Shown here piece after piece: positions 11,679 through 22,781 of a stretch of 64,000 nucleotides of DNA. A program made the position numbers and the translations under genes. Origin of the DNA: Amborella trichopoda. Taxonomy: Eukaryota > Streptophyta > Magnoliopsida > Amborellales > Amborellaceae. Under the pieces are notes generated by a model that saw nothing but the letters and a program-made list of their open reading frames with translations, had not been told where the DNA came from and ran no database searches. Position 1 is the first letter of the stretch; every line of letters begins with the position of its first letter. The stretch covers positions 2,517,280 through 2,581,279 of the forward strand of contig NW_006498435.1 in NCBI RefSeq assembly GCF_000471905.2, read 5' to 3'.

Positions 11679-12032
11679 TATGTTCGAGGAGGACGGACAA
11701 TGGAGATGTGTTCATAGGCCCAAATCTATAGAAAACAGGAGCCAAAATCACAACAAAGGGTCACAAAACAACACCCCAAGATCCCGGAGCCATCCGAAAC
11801 AACGTTGTGTCACCCAGCCTGTGTGGGTGACATTGGTAGTGTCGCCCGGGCGACACCACCAGTGTCTCCCAAACCAAACCCTCCCAGTTTAGTCCGGGCA
11901 TTTTTCAGAAAATTCCAATGAAAAAAATATATGAGATCCAAGGGCCAAAACTAAACAAAAATCTGAGTTGCAGGGGAAAAATAAAATAAAATTGAGTTTG
12001 AAATTATACATATAAAATCAGGATACTGCCCT
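11679..12032. other. Unassigned 354-bp segment between LTR J and an orphan LTR tip
   Basis: No coding frame or known family is recognised. It holds two GC-rich palindromes (11,808-11,861) and an A-rich right half. It may be the older sequence into which J inserted, or part of another LTR. Confidence 0.4.
11808..11861. repeat. Pair of GC-rich palindromes
   Basis: The first is TGTCACCCA, 7-bp spacer, TGGGTGACA (11,808-11,832), a perfect 9-bp inverted repeat. The second is GTGTCGCCCGGGCGACAC (11,839-11,856), a perfect 18-bp palindrome with no spacer; TGGT/ACCA arms beyond one mismatch extend it to 11,834-11,861. Confidence 0.9.
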
Positions 12033-12140
12033 ATGTTTGAAGACATTTTCAACACCTTAGTCCCTATTGCAGAATAAAGAGGAAGCCAGTCAATAAAGCC
12101 TTAACATTCAGTGAAACTCCAGACAGTCTCAAAATGTTAT
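12033..12140 (+). repeat. Tat/Ogre-type LTR 5' tip, orphan fragment
   Basis: TGTTTGAAGACATTTTC, then CAGTCAATAAAGCC and GACAGTCTCAAAATG, match the first 110 bp of LTR D (56,773-56,885). Homology stops near 12,140, so this is either a fragment or the start of a divergent LTR that continues through the repeats and TATA box to the right. Confidence 0.65.
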
Positions 12141-13059
12141 ACTTCAAGAGAAGAGAGAAGGACAATCATTCAAAAAATATCCTTCAGATTTTACTCTTTC
12201 TCTTCCTAGCCACCAGACCATGTGAACGCCGAAGAGATTCACATAATGGTGTAACTAGGCTGCTCAGATGTAGGGATGCATTGTTCGCGGGTCCGTCAGT
12301 GTAGACTTTAGGGGGAGAAGAGACTTTTTGAGGGATCTTGTTGAAGTTCTCACCCACATGCAGATTGTTGATTATTTTGAATCTGAGGATTTTGTATGGA
12401 CCTCGTCAGTCAGAATCAGGCCTATCTGGCAATTGAGTGCCATGTGGAGGGGCATTGTAACCATTTGGTCTGCGTTCGTTTGTTTGCATTGGTAGGCGCT
12501 GTTTGCTTCTACACCATGTTTGCTTTTGACTTTCAGAGTACCACTGTAGGTCTCGTCTACCGAGTCCCATTGGGGGTAGGTTCTATTAGCCGATCCCGAA
12601 GGTCTGGTCGTGCCGGTTAGACGAGCTGATGTCTCTGGCAGGTTCTCCCCTTGCTTTGTCAGTTTCTTGCCTTTTTAATGTTTGTTTCTAGAGTGTAATT
12701 ATGACCTTGTGGGAATAATGTTCTTCCTCATGAGTCTTCTCTTGCCGCCTTGGCGAGTGTTTTGTCTCTCAAGTCCTTTTGCAACTGGACTCGAACTGTC
12801 AGAATATTTTCCTTAAAGCTCATATTTTTGAAGTCTTGGTTTTATACCACCGAGGATTTTCTTCTTTTGAATGAGTGTTGAAGCCGCCTATTGAGACGAG
12901 TCCTGCATGAACTTGTTTATTGGTCCATATGACCTTCACGAATTTTCACTTGACCAGAGGAAGCAGCGCCGTAGAGACGGTTTTCACCAACTTCTTTTTA
13001 TAAGTAGGTTAGGGAAGACATGCGTGAAAGTGCACGTAAAGGCGTGTGCACGTATGTGG
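12141..13059. other. Unassigned segment
   Basis: About 0.9 kb with no recognised domain on either strand and no clear repeat. A short open frame at 12,396-12,620 has no recognisable features and I do not call it a gene. Confidence 0.4.
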
Positions 13060-13480
13060 GGGCAAGTTTAAGGTCATGCCTCCTGGACCTGTGCAAAGCA
13101 GTTTATCGTCATGCGGCCAGGACGTGCACTATGGTTTAAGGTCATACAGTTGAACCATGGTTATGCAGTTTAAAGTCATACAACTAGGACCGTGTAGTTT
13201 AAGGTCGTGCAAGTAGACCTCTGCTACAGTTTAAGGTCATAATGTTTGGACCGTGGTCCTGAGCCTTTTATCATCATGTGGCAAGGACGTACACTGTGCT
13301 TTAAGGTCATACAATTGGACCGTGGTTATGCAGTTTAAAGTCATACAACTAGGACTGTGCAGTTTAAGGTCGTGTAACTAGACCTCCGCTACAGTTTAAG
13401 GTCATATTGTTTGGACCATGGAGTTTAGGGCCGTGCATTTAGATCGAGGTTGTGCAGTTTAGGGTCGTGCAGTACGGACC
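13060..13480 (-). repeat. Tandem block with GTTTAAGGTCATAC core
   Basis: Units of 25-60 bp are built on CAGTTTAAGGTCATACAACTAG and GGACCGTGG phrases, with a higher-order repeat of about 180 bp (13,080-13,260 resembles 13,260-13,440). On the minus strand the core reads ACGACCTTAAAC, the same core as the block after integrase in element G (43,511-43,750). Confidence 0.75.
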
Positions 13481-13539
13481 GAAGTGTGGGTCGCCATGGA
13501 GGTGGAGCTTCATGGGGAACAGGTCTGTGGATGGCAGTT

Positions 13540-14000
13540 CGACTCCCTGGAGATTAAATGGTTGGGGCCATACATAAAGAGAGGGCTCAGATTGAAATGA
13601 TGACCTAACAGGAGTGAACTTCCTTAGGGCTTAAGGAGGTAAGCGTACTCCCTGGGGTGAAAGATGGGACTCTATGAAGAATAAGTAACCCAACTTCCTG
13701 GGGTTAAGATAGCAAGGGATTAATCACTTATTGTGAAGAAGACCCACTGGGGATTGCTAGGATAAAATGGACCCTAACCCCACTAGGGATAATGGGCTGC
13801 AGTATGGATATGACTCCTACTGGGTGATGAAAGATTGCTCTTGACTCCATTGGGGAGGTCATGGTTTGGGTGCAACTGCCTGGGTGCAAGTCCATTAGGG
13901 ATGACACTTCACGGCTTGGGTACTACTCCACTAAGGATAATGGTAGGACGCAGAAAGCTTCATCCTGGAGTAGGTGACAATAGGCTGCTTGAAATACGGT
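13540..14000. repeat. Degenerate repeats with CTCCACTGGGGA-like core
   Basis: At irregular 40-70 bp spacing the phrase CCC(C)A(C)TGGGGAT or CTCCATTGGGGAGGTCATGG recurs, often beside AATGG and GGTACTACTCC. The minus strand resembles the CCCCAGTGGAAGAGTACCATC repeats of element G (44,080-44,430). It is probably retroelement noncoding DNA. Confidence 0.55.
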
Positions 14001-14019
14001 CGGCACCAGGCATATCGAT

Positions 14020-14270
14020 CATGGTTTCTTGCGAATGTTCAACCGGCACCGAGTTCTCCAAAACACAACTGGCGCTGGGTTGTTAAAAACTCAGCTGACG
14101 CTGTGATGTTAGAAACACAATCGGTGCTGGGTTGTTTAAAACTCATCGGGTGTTGTATTTTCATAAACACAACGGCGCTGGGTTGTTAAAAACTTAGCTG
14201 GCTCTGTGATGTCAAAAACAGAACCGGCGCTACTGTTGTTTTAATCTCACCCTGCGCTACTCAACCGGCG
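14020..14270 (+). repeat. 26-bp minisatellite
   Basis: About eight units of 25-26 bp of the form ACACAACTGGCGCTGGGTTG plus TTAAAA alternate with ACTCAGCTGACGCTGTGATG plus TTAGAA. The array lies 160 bp upstream of a TATA box on the same strand, an arrangement common in LTR U3 regions. Confidence 0.75.
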
Positions 14271-14428
14271 CTAGGGTAGTTTTTGGGAATTCACTCAGAC
14301 CTGGGCAACCGATGCTAGGGTTACCTCGGGCCTTAAGCTAAAGCCTGACCTGGCTCATCATCGCTTGGTTTCCATTGAACATGATTTGAATTCCTAGCTT
14401 GTGATAGGTAATTGAGGGCAGTGTAGTC

Positions 14429-14436
14429 TATATAAG
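14429..14436 (+). promoter_or_regulatory. TATA box (TATATAAG)
   Basis: A TATA match is followed by AAAATCCTG and a pyrimidine-rich start-like TTTTCCTTCATTTTTC. With the 26-bp repeats upstream it looks like an LTR promoter on the + strand, perhaps of the orphan LTR that starts at 12,033. Confidence 0.45.
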
Positions 14437-15390
14437 GGGGTAAAATCCTGTTTTCCTTCATTTTTCACGAACGGTAAAGAAATTTAAGCGAAAACTTTCT
14501 TAACGGTGAAGAGAGGGTGCCCTACTGAAGTTCTGGCGAGCGGTGAAACTTTCAGTAGGAGTTTTGCAGGAAAGGTTCTAGGCAAACTAGTGGGATTCCA
14601 AGTGGTTTCTTTTTTATAGGGAAGACCTTTGGAGAGCAGACTTTGCCGAGAATTGGGTGAAGTTGCAGAGGAAGAAGCGAGAAAAGAAAGTTCTCTAAGA
14701 AACAGCAGAGGTTTCGACAGTAGTTGTTTTTCTAGTTGAAAAGGTGGGAAGTGAAACAGTGAGCATTTTCGCGCATCTTATAAGTTTTTTCGGGATTTTA
14801 AGAGGTTTCCTAACATTGTTAGCAGTGTTTCAGAGGTTTTTTGAGGCCTTAAAGGAAGTTTTCAAGAGTTTTTGGCAAGGTTTCAGTGATGTCTAAGCTA
14901 AAAACATAGGCGGGAAAGTTTTTTAGTGGGTTTTCAGCTGTGTAGGGACGTTCCGGCTATAGATGAACAGTCACAAGAGGTGGGCCGTATAGCAACAGGA
15001 GGTGAATAGTCATGGCGGATGAACCATCATAGGGAAGGTGTACGGTTACCTCTAGAAATCGTGTGACCATTAAAGAGGTGCGAAAACTTAATCTTTAAAA
15101 CAAAAACGAGGAGTCTCGAGATGTGAACAGTCGCAACGAGGCCGGCACTAATAGAAGGACAACTGACAATGAGGAAACCGGCTCTGATGATTTGGAGTGC
15201 TGACCCTCAAGAAAGGCAACCAACGCTAAGGGTTAGGAACACAACCGGTGCTGGCCTTTGGAGGATACAGCCGGAGCTGGCTTCAGTCAGCACTCATCAG
15301 CACATGTCTCCTATCATGATGCGGAGAATGATGCTCTCATGTGGAGGTAAGTCACGTGCGGGTTTGCGATGCTCGGTGATGAGCTATGTA
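14437..15390. other. Unassigned, probably transcribed LTR or noncoding retroelement DNA
   Basis: No domain is recognised. At 15,170-15,290 the minus strand holds two to three CAGCACCGGTTG-like phrases that resemble the LTR minisatellite units of A and B. The boundary with element B's 3' region is not clear. Confidence 0.35.
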
Positions 15391-16190
15391 CATCGATGTT
15401 AATGGGCCGGCAAAAAGTTGAGAAGGATGTGGCGTGGCTTGTGGTACCTGTTAGAAGCCAAATCCTCCTGCACAACAGTGAGGTCCATGTTGTTTTGTGG
15501 AAGGGCATCCACTGTGAACAGGATATGTTTTCCATCATAGGCCGGTTCCTTGTCAGGGCAGCCCACCTTGTATTTTTGATATACACGTTGAATGAATCGT
15601 ACGTCGTATGTTCGATAGACACGTCAGATGAAGTATCTGGCTCGTATGTTTGACATACACGTCGGATGGACCGAGGCCAACTTCTTCGAGTGGCTTTTCT
15701 TTATCTTCTGGCCTGTAACCATCCTCTTACTCATCAGATGAATTAAAGCTAACTCTGCAAGTAGTTTTTCTTCTTTTTTATGAGGAGAGCCCTCCTTTTG
15801 TGGGTTTTCTACTTCTTCATGAAGAGAGCCTCCCTTTGGTGGGTTTGCTTCTTCTTCATGAGAAGGGCCTTCCTTTCATGGGACAGATATTTGTTTTGGC
15901 CTGTAACCATCCTCTTACTTTTAGATGCAAGAGAAAAAGTACAAGTTTTGATTTGTAACTGTCATTTTATCCTCAGACGTAAGAGGCTTGTAACCTCCCT
16001 AGTAATGGGTTCCATTTGTAAATTGTAACTCATTTTTACTTCAATGAAAAGAGTTAGAATTTTGTTTGGACTGTCTTGCTTATTTTCACGTTGAGTCCCT
16101 TTTTTTGAATACCTATCACGGATAATACTTCTTTAAGTATCGCCCAATTATAAGGGGCTTTGCCTCCTCTCCATCAGGATGCGCCAATAT
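15391..16190 (-). other. 3' noncoding region of element B
   Basis: This is homologous to 7,666-8,262 of element A in reverse. It includes repeats with TGTAACCATCCTCTTACT cores (15,715-15,990) and a small palindrome GTATGT-TTG-ACATAC near 15,643-15,658. It follows the integrase end directly on the minus strand. Confidence 0.6.
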
Positions 16191-16194
16191 GTAG

Positions 16195-17300
16195 GCTTCA
16201 TTGGGCGATACCTTTTTTACTATAAAGGGACCCCTCCCACTTAAGCTCAAACTTCCCTTTACACCGACCATGCATAACAATAGGCATCTTGACAGTTAGG
16301 ACTAGATCACCACAAGTGAATGAGCAGACTTTGACAAACTTGTCAAAAGCCCTCTTCATCCTCCCTTGGTTGAGTTCAAGGCTCTGCTGAGCCTCTAACC
16401 TCTTTCCATCGAGTGCATCCAATTCTTGATACCGGAGCTTGACTCTCTCATCTTCGGTTATTCCTTGGTGAATAACGACTCGTAGTGAAGGGATTTGTAT
16501 TTCGAGAGGTAAAACTGCTCCACCCTCATAAATTAAAGAATAAGGAGTGGAATCACTAGCATTTCGCGTAGTAGTACGATAAGCGCATAGGTCCTCGAGA
16601 AGCTTCTCACGTCAGTTCTTCCTTGTTTTTGATATTGACTTTCTTAAGATGTTGCACAAAGTCTTATTGAAAGCCTCAGGTAATCCATTTGCTCGAGGGT
16701 GGTACATAGTCGAGTACCTCCATTCGAAACCGAATTGGTTAACTAAGTGATTGATGTGATGACTCTTAAATTAAGGACCGTTGTCAGATATAATCTGGTC
16801 GGGCACCCCGCAGCGATATATGATATGATGTCGAACGAAGTAGGCCACCACTGTTCCAGGAACCTGCTTAAGGGGGACAACTTCAGCCCACTTAGAGAAA
16901 TAATCTATTGCAACTAGGATAAATATATGGCCCATTGCATAAGGAGAGTCAATAGGCCCTATGATGTACATACCCCATTGTGAAAGGGCCATGAGGCAAC
17001 CGTAGGGTGTAAGGGCTCTGGAGGCTAATGAACTAGGCTGGAGTGTATTTGGCACACTTGGCACTTTTTAGCATAGCTTAAGGAATCGGAGATCATGGAA
17101 GGCCAATAGTATCCCAAACTGCGTATTCGTTCATAGTGCTTAGGACCGGACTGGTGTAGTCCACAAATGCCTGAGTGGGCTTCTTCTAGCACCTTATTTT
17201 CCTATTAGATATTGACGCATCTAAGAAGAATGTTGTCGAATGATCATCGGAAGAGAGCATCTCCTTCAAGGAGGGTATACTTGGTAGACATTTGACGTAC
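16195..17300 (-). pseudogene. Integrase fossil, element B
   Basis: On the minus strand the zinc-binding region (about 17,300-17,040) comes first, then the catalytic core with IGPIDSPYAMGH, DYFSKWAEVVPLK and HHIIYRCGVPDQIISDNGP (17,060-16,770). That core shows the first and second acidic positions of the DDE triad. The C-terminal GPY/F-type module with ALDGKRLEAQQSLELNQGRM and GKFELKWEGSL follows (16,422-16,195). The layout matches element A. This is a fossil. Confidence 0.85.
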
Positions 17301-17446
17301 GCTGTTGTGTTCGAGTCTGCCATGTTTGAGAAAATTGGTGATGGGCTCTCTCCAATCTTCTACCTGCTCAATTTATGCCCATATTGGGTCAAATAAATGT
17401 GGTTCTTGAATTCGAGCCTTATCTCCTTGACTGTTCCATTTCTTGT

Positions 17447-18106
17447 TCAGTCCTGATTGCTTCTTTTGCTGAATGGATAAGGAGGGCACTCAAGAAAGAT
17501 ATTTCTCTTGTCATCTGCATCGACCTCTGTTCTTAGTTCTATGTGTCTCCATTCTGCCACCCAAACAAGCGTGGGTCCTGATGAGGACAACTGAATTGTA
17601 GCACCAAGTTTCGCAAATGCATTAGCCTGCGAGTTTAGCCTCCTAGGGATGTGACTCAAGGATACGTCCCTGAATTGGGCCATATACGATTTTGCCATAT
17701 CATGATAAGGCTTGAGAGTGTCTTTTCTCACATCATAGATCCCTTTGAGTTGACAGATAACCAATCAAAGTTGTCATAGATCTTAAGCTTCTCCAAGTCG
17801 AGATTCGAAGGCTATCTCCAGTCCGATTATGAGGGCCTGATATTCTGCCTCATTATGAGAACTGGCTTGAGAGAGAAAGAAAGAAAGTGACAATACTCCT
17901 TCTCTCAGAGTCAAAGAAAGTGACAATACTCCTTCTCTCAGAGTCAGGAATACTACTCCGACGCCTCCTCGATCTAATTGGAAAGCTCCGTCGAAGTATA
18001 ATTCCCACACACGAGGAAGGTCAGCACAGAACACTTCTTCATCAGGGAAGTAACTTGATAGAGGAGATTTTTCCAGTACGGGGTGTGCTGCAAGAAAGTC
18101 AGCCAA
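17447..18106 (-). pseudogene. Archaeal-type RNase H (aRNH) fossil, element B
   Basis: The minus-strand translation shows WELYFDGAFQ, a Gly-rich strand (GGVGVVFLT), SSHNEAEYQALIIGLEIA, and later VICQLKGIYDVRKDTLKPY and HIPRRLNSQANAFAKLGA. These are the D, E and late motifs of a second RNase H following the retroviral-type one. Dual RNase H is known from the plant Tat clade and is the strongest lineage marker in the window. Confidence 0.8.
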
Positions 18107-18109
18107 GGC

Positions 18110-19811
18110 CTAGCCCTTGATGGCCTTCTGTGGGACAAACGTGATGTCAAACTCCATTAATAATAATACCCACTTAGCAAGACGGCCTAACAAGTATGGG
18201 CGTGTCATGAGAAACTTTACAGGATCAACTTTTGAGATAAGTTTAACTTCATGACCAAGTAAGTAATGGTGGAGTTTTTGTACTGCGATGATCAGGGCCA
18301 AACACATACTTTCTATTGGGGATAATTCTTCTCGGCCCCTTGCATCCTGCGACTGAGGTAATATAATGCAGTCTCTTTTCCCTCTTCATTGTTTTGTGCC
18401 AACAGTGCTCTGAGTGACTAGTCTAAAGCAGTCACGTATAGAACGAGGAGTTTTCCCAACACTGGCATAGAGATGACTGTAGGGTTGAGTAGATAATGCT
18501 TGATGTCGTCAAGGGCTGCCTGACAAGCTTCCTCCCAGATGAATGAGGTATCTTTCTTTAACAGGTGTGTAAAGGGTTTACAGCGACCTAAGAGGTTCGA
18601 GATGAACTTGCCAGCTGCCCTTGAGGGGAGAGCAATTCTCGAAGTGTAGTTGGTGATGACATTTATTGGATTGCTTTGATCTTAACAGGCTCAAATTCAA
18701 GCCCAAGATGTTTGATGATGAATCCCAAGTACTTTCCAAAGCGCAAGCCGAAAGCGCATTTCAGCGGGTTCATTTTTAGTCGATGAAGGCGCAACTGCTT
18801 GAACACTTTTTCAAGGTCACTCATGTGAGCATTTTTCTCTTCAGATTTTACCACCAAATCATCCACATAACATTCCACCTCTTTGTGCATCATGTCTTTA
18901 AAAATGGTCGTCATTGCTCTCAAGTATGTAGCGCTAGCATTCTTTAATCCAAAAGGCATCATTGTGTAACAGAAGGCCCCTTTTGGAGTTAAGAATGCAA
19001 TGGCCTCTTCATCTTCAGGCGCCATCCTTATCTGATTATACCCAGATTATACGTCAATGAAGGAAAAGATTTGACAGTGAGTTGTAGAGTCGATGAGCAT
19101 CTAGATGAATGGCAACGGGAAGTCATCCTTGGGACAGGCGATATTCAAATCGTAAAAGTCAATACACACCCGAAATTTGACCATTCTTCTTCTTGACTAG
19201 AACGATATTAGCTAGCCATTTAAGGTATTTGACTTCACGGATGAAACTTGCTTGTCTAAGTTTTGTTATCTTGACATCTATCTGCATCTCAAGATCAGTC
19301 CTGAACCTTATTGATTTATGTTTGACAGGTTTGACAGTCAAATCAATGTCGAGGCGATGAACAACAACTTGAGGGTCTAAACTAGGCATCGCATGGCAGT
19401 GCCAAGCAAAGACATCTTGGTTTGCTTTCAAGAAGATAGTGAAATCTTCTTTCTCTTCGGGAGACATATTCGCTGAAATGACAAAAGGTCTAGAGTTTGC
19501 TTCATCTCCATGATTTATTTCGTCGAGTTCATCAGCCGTAGCCTGACCACCTTCTTCCCATTCTTCCGGGGATTCTTGCAACTCTTCCTCATTGTTCTCA
19601 AAGGCCTTTTCATCAACTTCATGCGCAGAGAGACCCACGACCCTGACATTTCTACCTCTAATAGGGTTCTAAGGGAGGTCATACTTACTGCCTTATGCTG
19701 GAATCGAGCGACGGAAAGGTCAAACTCAAACACATCAGATTGAAAAACTTTGCCTAGAGGGAAATTTAGGCTCAGTGATAATGATGTAAAGAGTGTCTTT
19801 GTACGAATCAC
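18110..19811 (-). pseudogene. Reverse transcriptase and RNase H fossil, element B
   Basis: The parts in order on the minus strand are an acidic linker (NNEEELQESPEEWEEGGQAT), the RT entry (FAWHCHAMPSLDPQVVVHRL), the palm with MAPEDEEAIAFLTPKGAFCY, MMPFGLKNASATYLRAM, ECYVDDLVVKSEEK (catalytic YVDD) and MNPLKCAFG, then the RNase H region to CLALIIAVQKLHHYLLGHE and FVPQKAIKG. RT copies the RNA genome and RNase H removes it from the hybrid. Both motifs and order are typical Ty3/Gypsy. The segment is broken. Confidence 0.85.
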
Positions 19812-19829
19812 ACGATATTCATATGGATG

Positions 19830-20860
19830 CCTAAAGTGTTTGATTCGAGCCAGATGATTCTTCGCAGACTTGTATCATGTGACAAGCCTCTTAGGTGTAA
19901 AAACTTTTCCCCTCGACTTTCTCAACCTCTGCTCAAAGTCAGGCTCAGGTGGCCACTAGGGTTTCTTTGGCTTCAACATTTTGTGCTTCTTAGAAGAAGG
20001 CGGTTGTGCCTTGGCTTTAGGTGTCAGGGCACCAGCAACTATTAGGAATCCTGCTGCTGGCGTCAAGGTCTTTCTCAAACACTTATGTTGTGTCTTATTA
20101 TGTTTGATCCCTCAAGTTCTCTATCAAGAGCCTTGTAGTCTGAACATATCAAGGTTGTACCCGCAAGAGACATATATGAGGAAGAATGAGAAGAAGGAGA
20201 AAGAGGTGGAGAAGAGTTAGAAGGTGGGGGGCTTTTAAGGTCGTTCCCCTCATCAGGCAGCTCTGGGCAGCTTTTTATGTCATCACCAAGGTTGGACGAA
20301 TGCAGGGGATCTTTTAGGTCTTTCCCTTGCTTAAACTGCTGGGGAGTGCGTTTAACGCGTCACCCTCATTGGACGTATGCTGAGTGGGAGATGGTGTGGG
20401 AACTTCATCTTGTGGTGAAGAAGGAAGAAGGATCGTGCTGGGGACGAGGTCCAACAAAGTTGGCAGTGGAGGAAGAGGCTTGAGAAATTCCTGCTCGATT
20501 ATGGGTTGAGTTGCCTTGTTTCTCTGACAAGCAACCCTTGCTGCCCATCTCTTTCTGGATTTATGAGATGATGTTCGATTCGTCTCGTTGAGGTGGTAAA
20601 CCGCTCTAGCTTGGCGAACCGCTCCTCACCTTAAAGGCTTGAGTTTGCTTCGAACATGGTGGACTATCCATGGTTGGGAAGTCGAGGGTTCCGCAGAGTT
20701 TGCGTCATTAATAGGAAGGTCCTGCTTTGGGAGATCTCCTTGGCCCTATGAAGAAGTGACTTGGGGGTCACTTTCAGGGAGGTTGTAAAATTCTTGACAC
20801 TTCCGCATCTTGCGAATATATCATTGAAAGTTGTGCATTTTGATAAGTAATGACCTCTTA
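19830..20860 (-). pseudogene. gag-RT spacer, element B
   Basis: This matches the spacers of A and C. On the minus strand come SQPWIVHHVRSKLKPLR, then PIIEQEFLKPLPPLPTLLD, then tandem repeats with GACGCGTTAAACG and ACGACCTTAAAAG cores (20,225-20,400), then a Lys/Pro-rich segment (19,880-20,060). The role is unknown. Confidence 0.5.
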
Positions 20861-20869
20861 ACTGATGGT

Positions 20870-21100
20870 ACTGCCACTAACGATCATCATTCCCCTTAGT
20901 AAGGCGTCAGGGTTGCCTTTCCAGTGTCGGTGTGATTATGCCTTCCTGAAGCATTATAATGAAGAAGGTGTAGAGGATACCTGGCATTTCGTCATCCTCT
21001 TGAATAGTTATGGCATGAGAGGCCTCGGCTGCCTCGAAGGCCTTCTTTAAGTCTTCAAGCTTTATCTGACCATTCAGAATCAGGGCCTCAATAGTGTGTA
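20870..21100 (-). pseudogene. gag 3' end remnant, element B
   Basis: A short minus-strand stretch aligns with the end of gag in A (4,440-4,590) and C (31,900-32,060), with IKLEDLKKAFEAAEASHA-like coding. It sits between the leader and spacer of B. Confidence 0.5.
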
Positions 21101-21104
21101 GTAG

Positions 21105-22761
21105 TCATCCATAGGATGAATGATCCTCTGATTGGTTCTCACTTACAACCATTACATTGACTGTCTCTCTATGGAGGTCAACGTTAGTTTCCACTGAGGG
21201 CTTGCAACTTGACAGGTCGTACGCAGTAGGGGGCCAGCATGCCCCGACTGAACTCGACTCCAGTACGCTGATCCCGTTTGGACCGGTTCTCAACGGTCTT
21301 GTGACCATGGCTACTGTGTGGCTTGGTCTTCTTCTGCGACAGTCACTACAGCATAGGTCTCACAGAGCTCTTCTTCGGGCTTCATCGTCTGAAGGGGGTA
21401 AAAGCGATTCAGGAAAAGAGGGTTGTCAGAATTGGTGCTTTTCACTGCCTTGGTCACCTCCCTAGTCAAAATTTGTAGACCTCTATCACGTTTAGTTTTG
21501 AGGTTTTGATAGACCTCGCGCCAAAACTACGATATAGGTCGGGGCAAGTCAGCTCTTCTTACATAACAGGGAGCTGTCTCCATCAGGTGCGGCAATGGAT
21601 GAGGGCTAGGAATTGGAGTCATCTTGGGCCGGGGAGGATGAAGGACTCGATCTTTCATCAGGTCAATGCCTTGAGTTCCCTTGTGGGCTTCAGAGACATG
21701 ACAAAAATGACAGGGCTGGTTCCGGATGTTACTCTTAGGGAAAACCTTCGAGTACTAAGGCTGAAGGTGCTTGCTTGTTGAAGAAGGAGCATGCAAGAGT
21801 GGGGTTGACTCATGAGGAGGCCTGAGTTGACAGCGAGGCAACGTCTGAGATGGCAACATGTGTACGTCCCTTGAAGAAGGATTACGGGAAACCTACAGGT
21901 CCTTCTGGGCTCGTGCAAGTGATCTGGCCTTAGGAGGCCAAGAACTACAAGCACGTGTCTGTAAGAGAACATATATAGGCCTGCCCCTTATAAGGTGCAC
22001 TTGAGTGTGCAGAGTAGGAAGGTGAGGAGGCCGTCTCTTGTGTACTCAGGTTGGCATAATAATGGCATTGCCCAGAGCAGTGAGAAGCATATGAATAGCG
22101 TGTGCAGAACCTAACCTTGGAATGTATGATCTTGGACTCGGTCTTGAGGTAATTGAAGGGTTGCCTTGAGATGTGGCTCGAGTGGGTGACCCATGAGATT
22201 TGTGGTATGTGTGAGGGGTGGAGATCGTGGGGTTTCCGCCTCGATGTGTTGAGTCTCAAGGGATAGAGACCAATGGTGCAGAAATGTGGGGGGTAGCTTT
22301 ATGGCGACCCACATAAGCAATAGAAACTTGCTTGCCTTTTGCAGAAAGGGACTGGGCAGCCTTCCGGTGTATCTCAGGAACATGATCGGCAAGTGACTTG
22401 CCAGTGGCTGGGTGCATGCTGTGTAGGGCTACAAGAGTGCTGTCAATGCAGGGCATCTTGGTGGAGTTTCCACCAGAGCTAGAAGATCGAGAGGGAGGGA
22501 CCTTTAAGTCCCGCCTCGCACTGGTCCAGGTTAGGACCCAGAAGCTAGTCCAGGGGTCTTTGCTCAAAAGGATGGTCGAGAGCAAAGTTGAAGGAACTTG
22601 TTCCCTAGGGACGCTCTCGAATACGGGGATAAGAAAATTCCCGATCCGAATGAATGGGTTACAGAACCCACAAGCCATAAATGAAATGTGAAAAGATAAC
22701 GAAAGCAGATAATAAAAGCAGAAACTAGCCAAACAAAAACCATCTGACTAAGGGGTAGTAA
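21105..22761 (-). pseudogene. Leader region with conserved pre-gag reading frame, element B
   Basis: It starts right after the PBS. The translation has FCNPFIRIGNFLIPVFESV, then LTWTSARRDLKVPPS, then HSMHPATGKSLADHVPEIH and AAQSLSAKGKQVSIAYVG. The same phrases in the same order occur in C (29,246-29,640) and D (60,735-61,110), and more weakly in A. Conservation of one frame across four copies suggests it was once coding. The domain is unrecognised. Confidence 0.5.
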
Positions 22762-22781
22762 GTCCCCAGTGGAGCCGCCAA
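22762..22781 (-). other. Primer binding site of element B
   Basis: The minus strand reads TTGGCGGCTCCACTGGGGAC, two bases after the LTR end (CTAACTA). It is the same PBS class as A, C, D and I. Confidence 0.75.
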
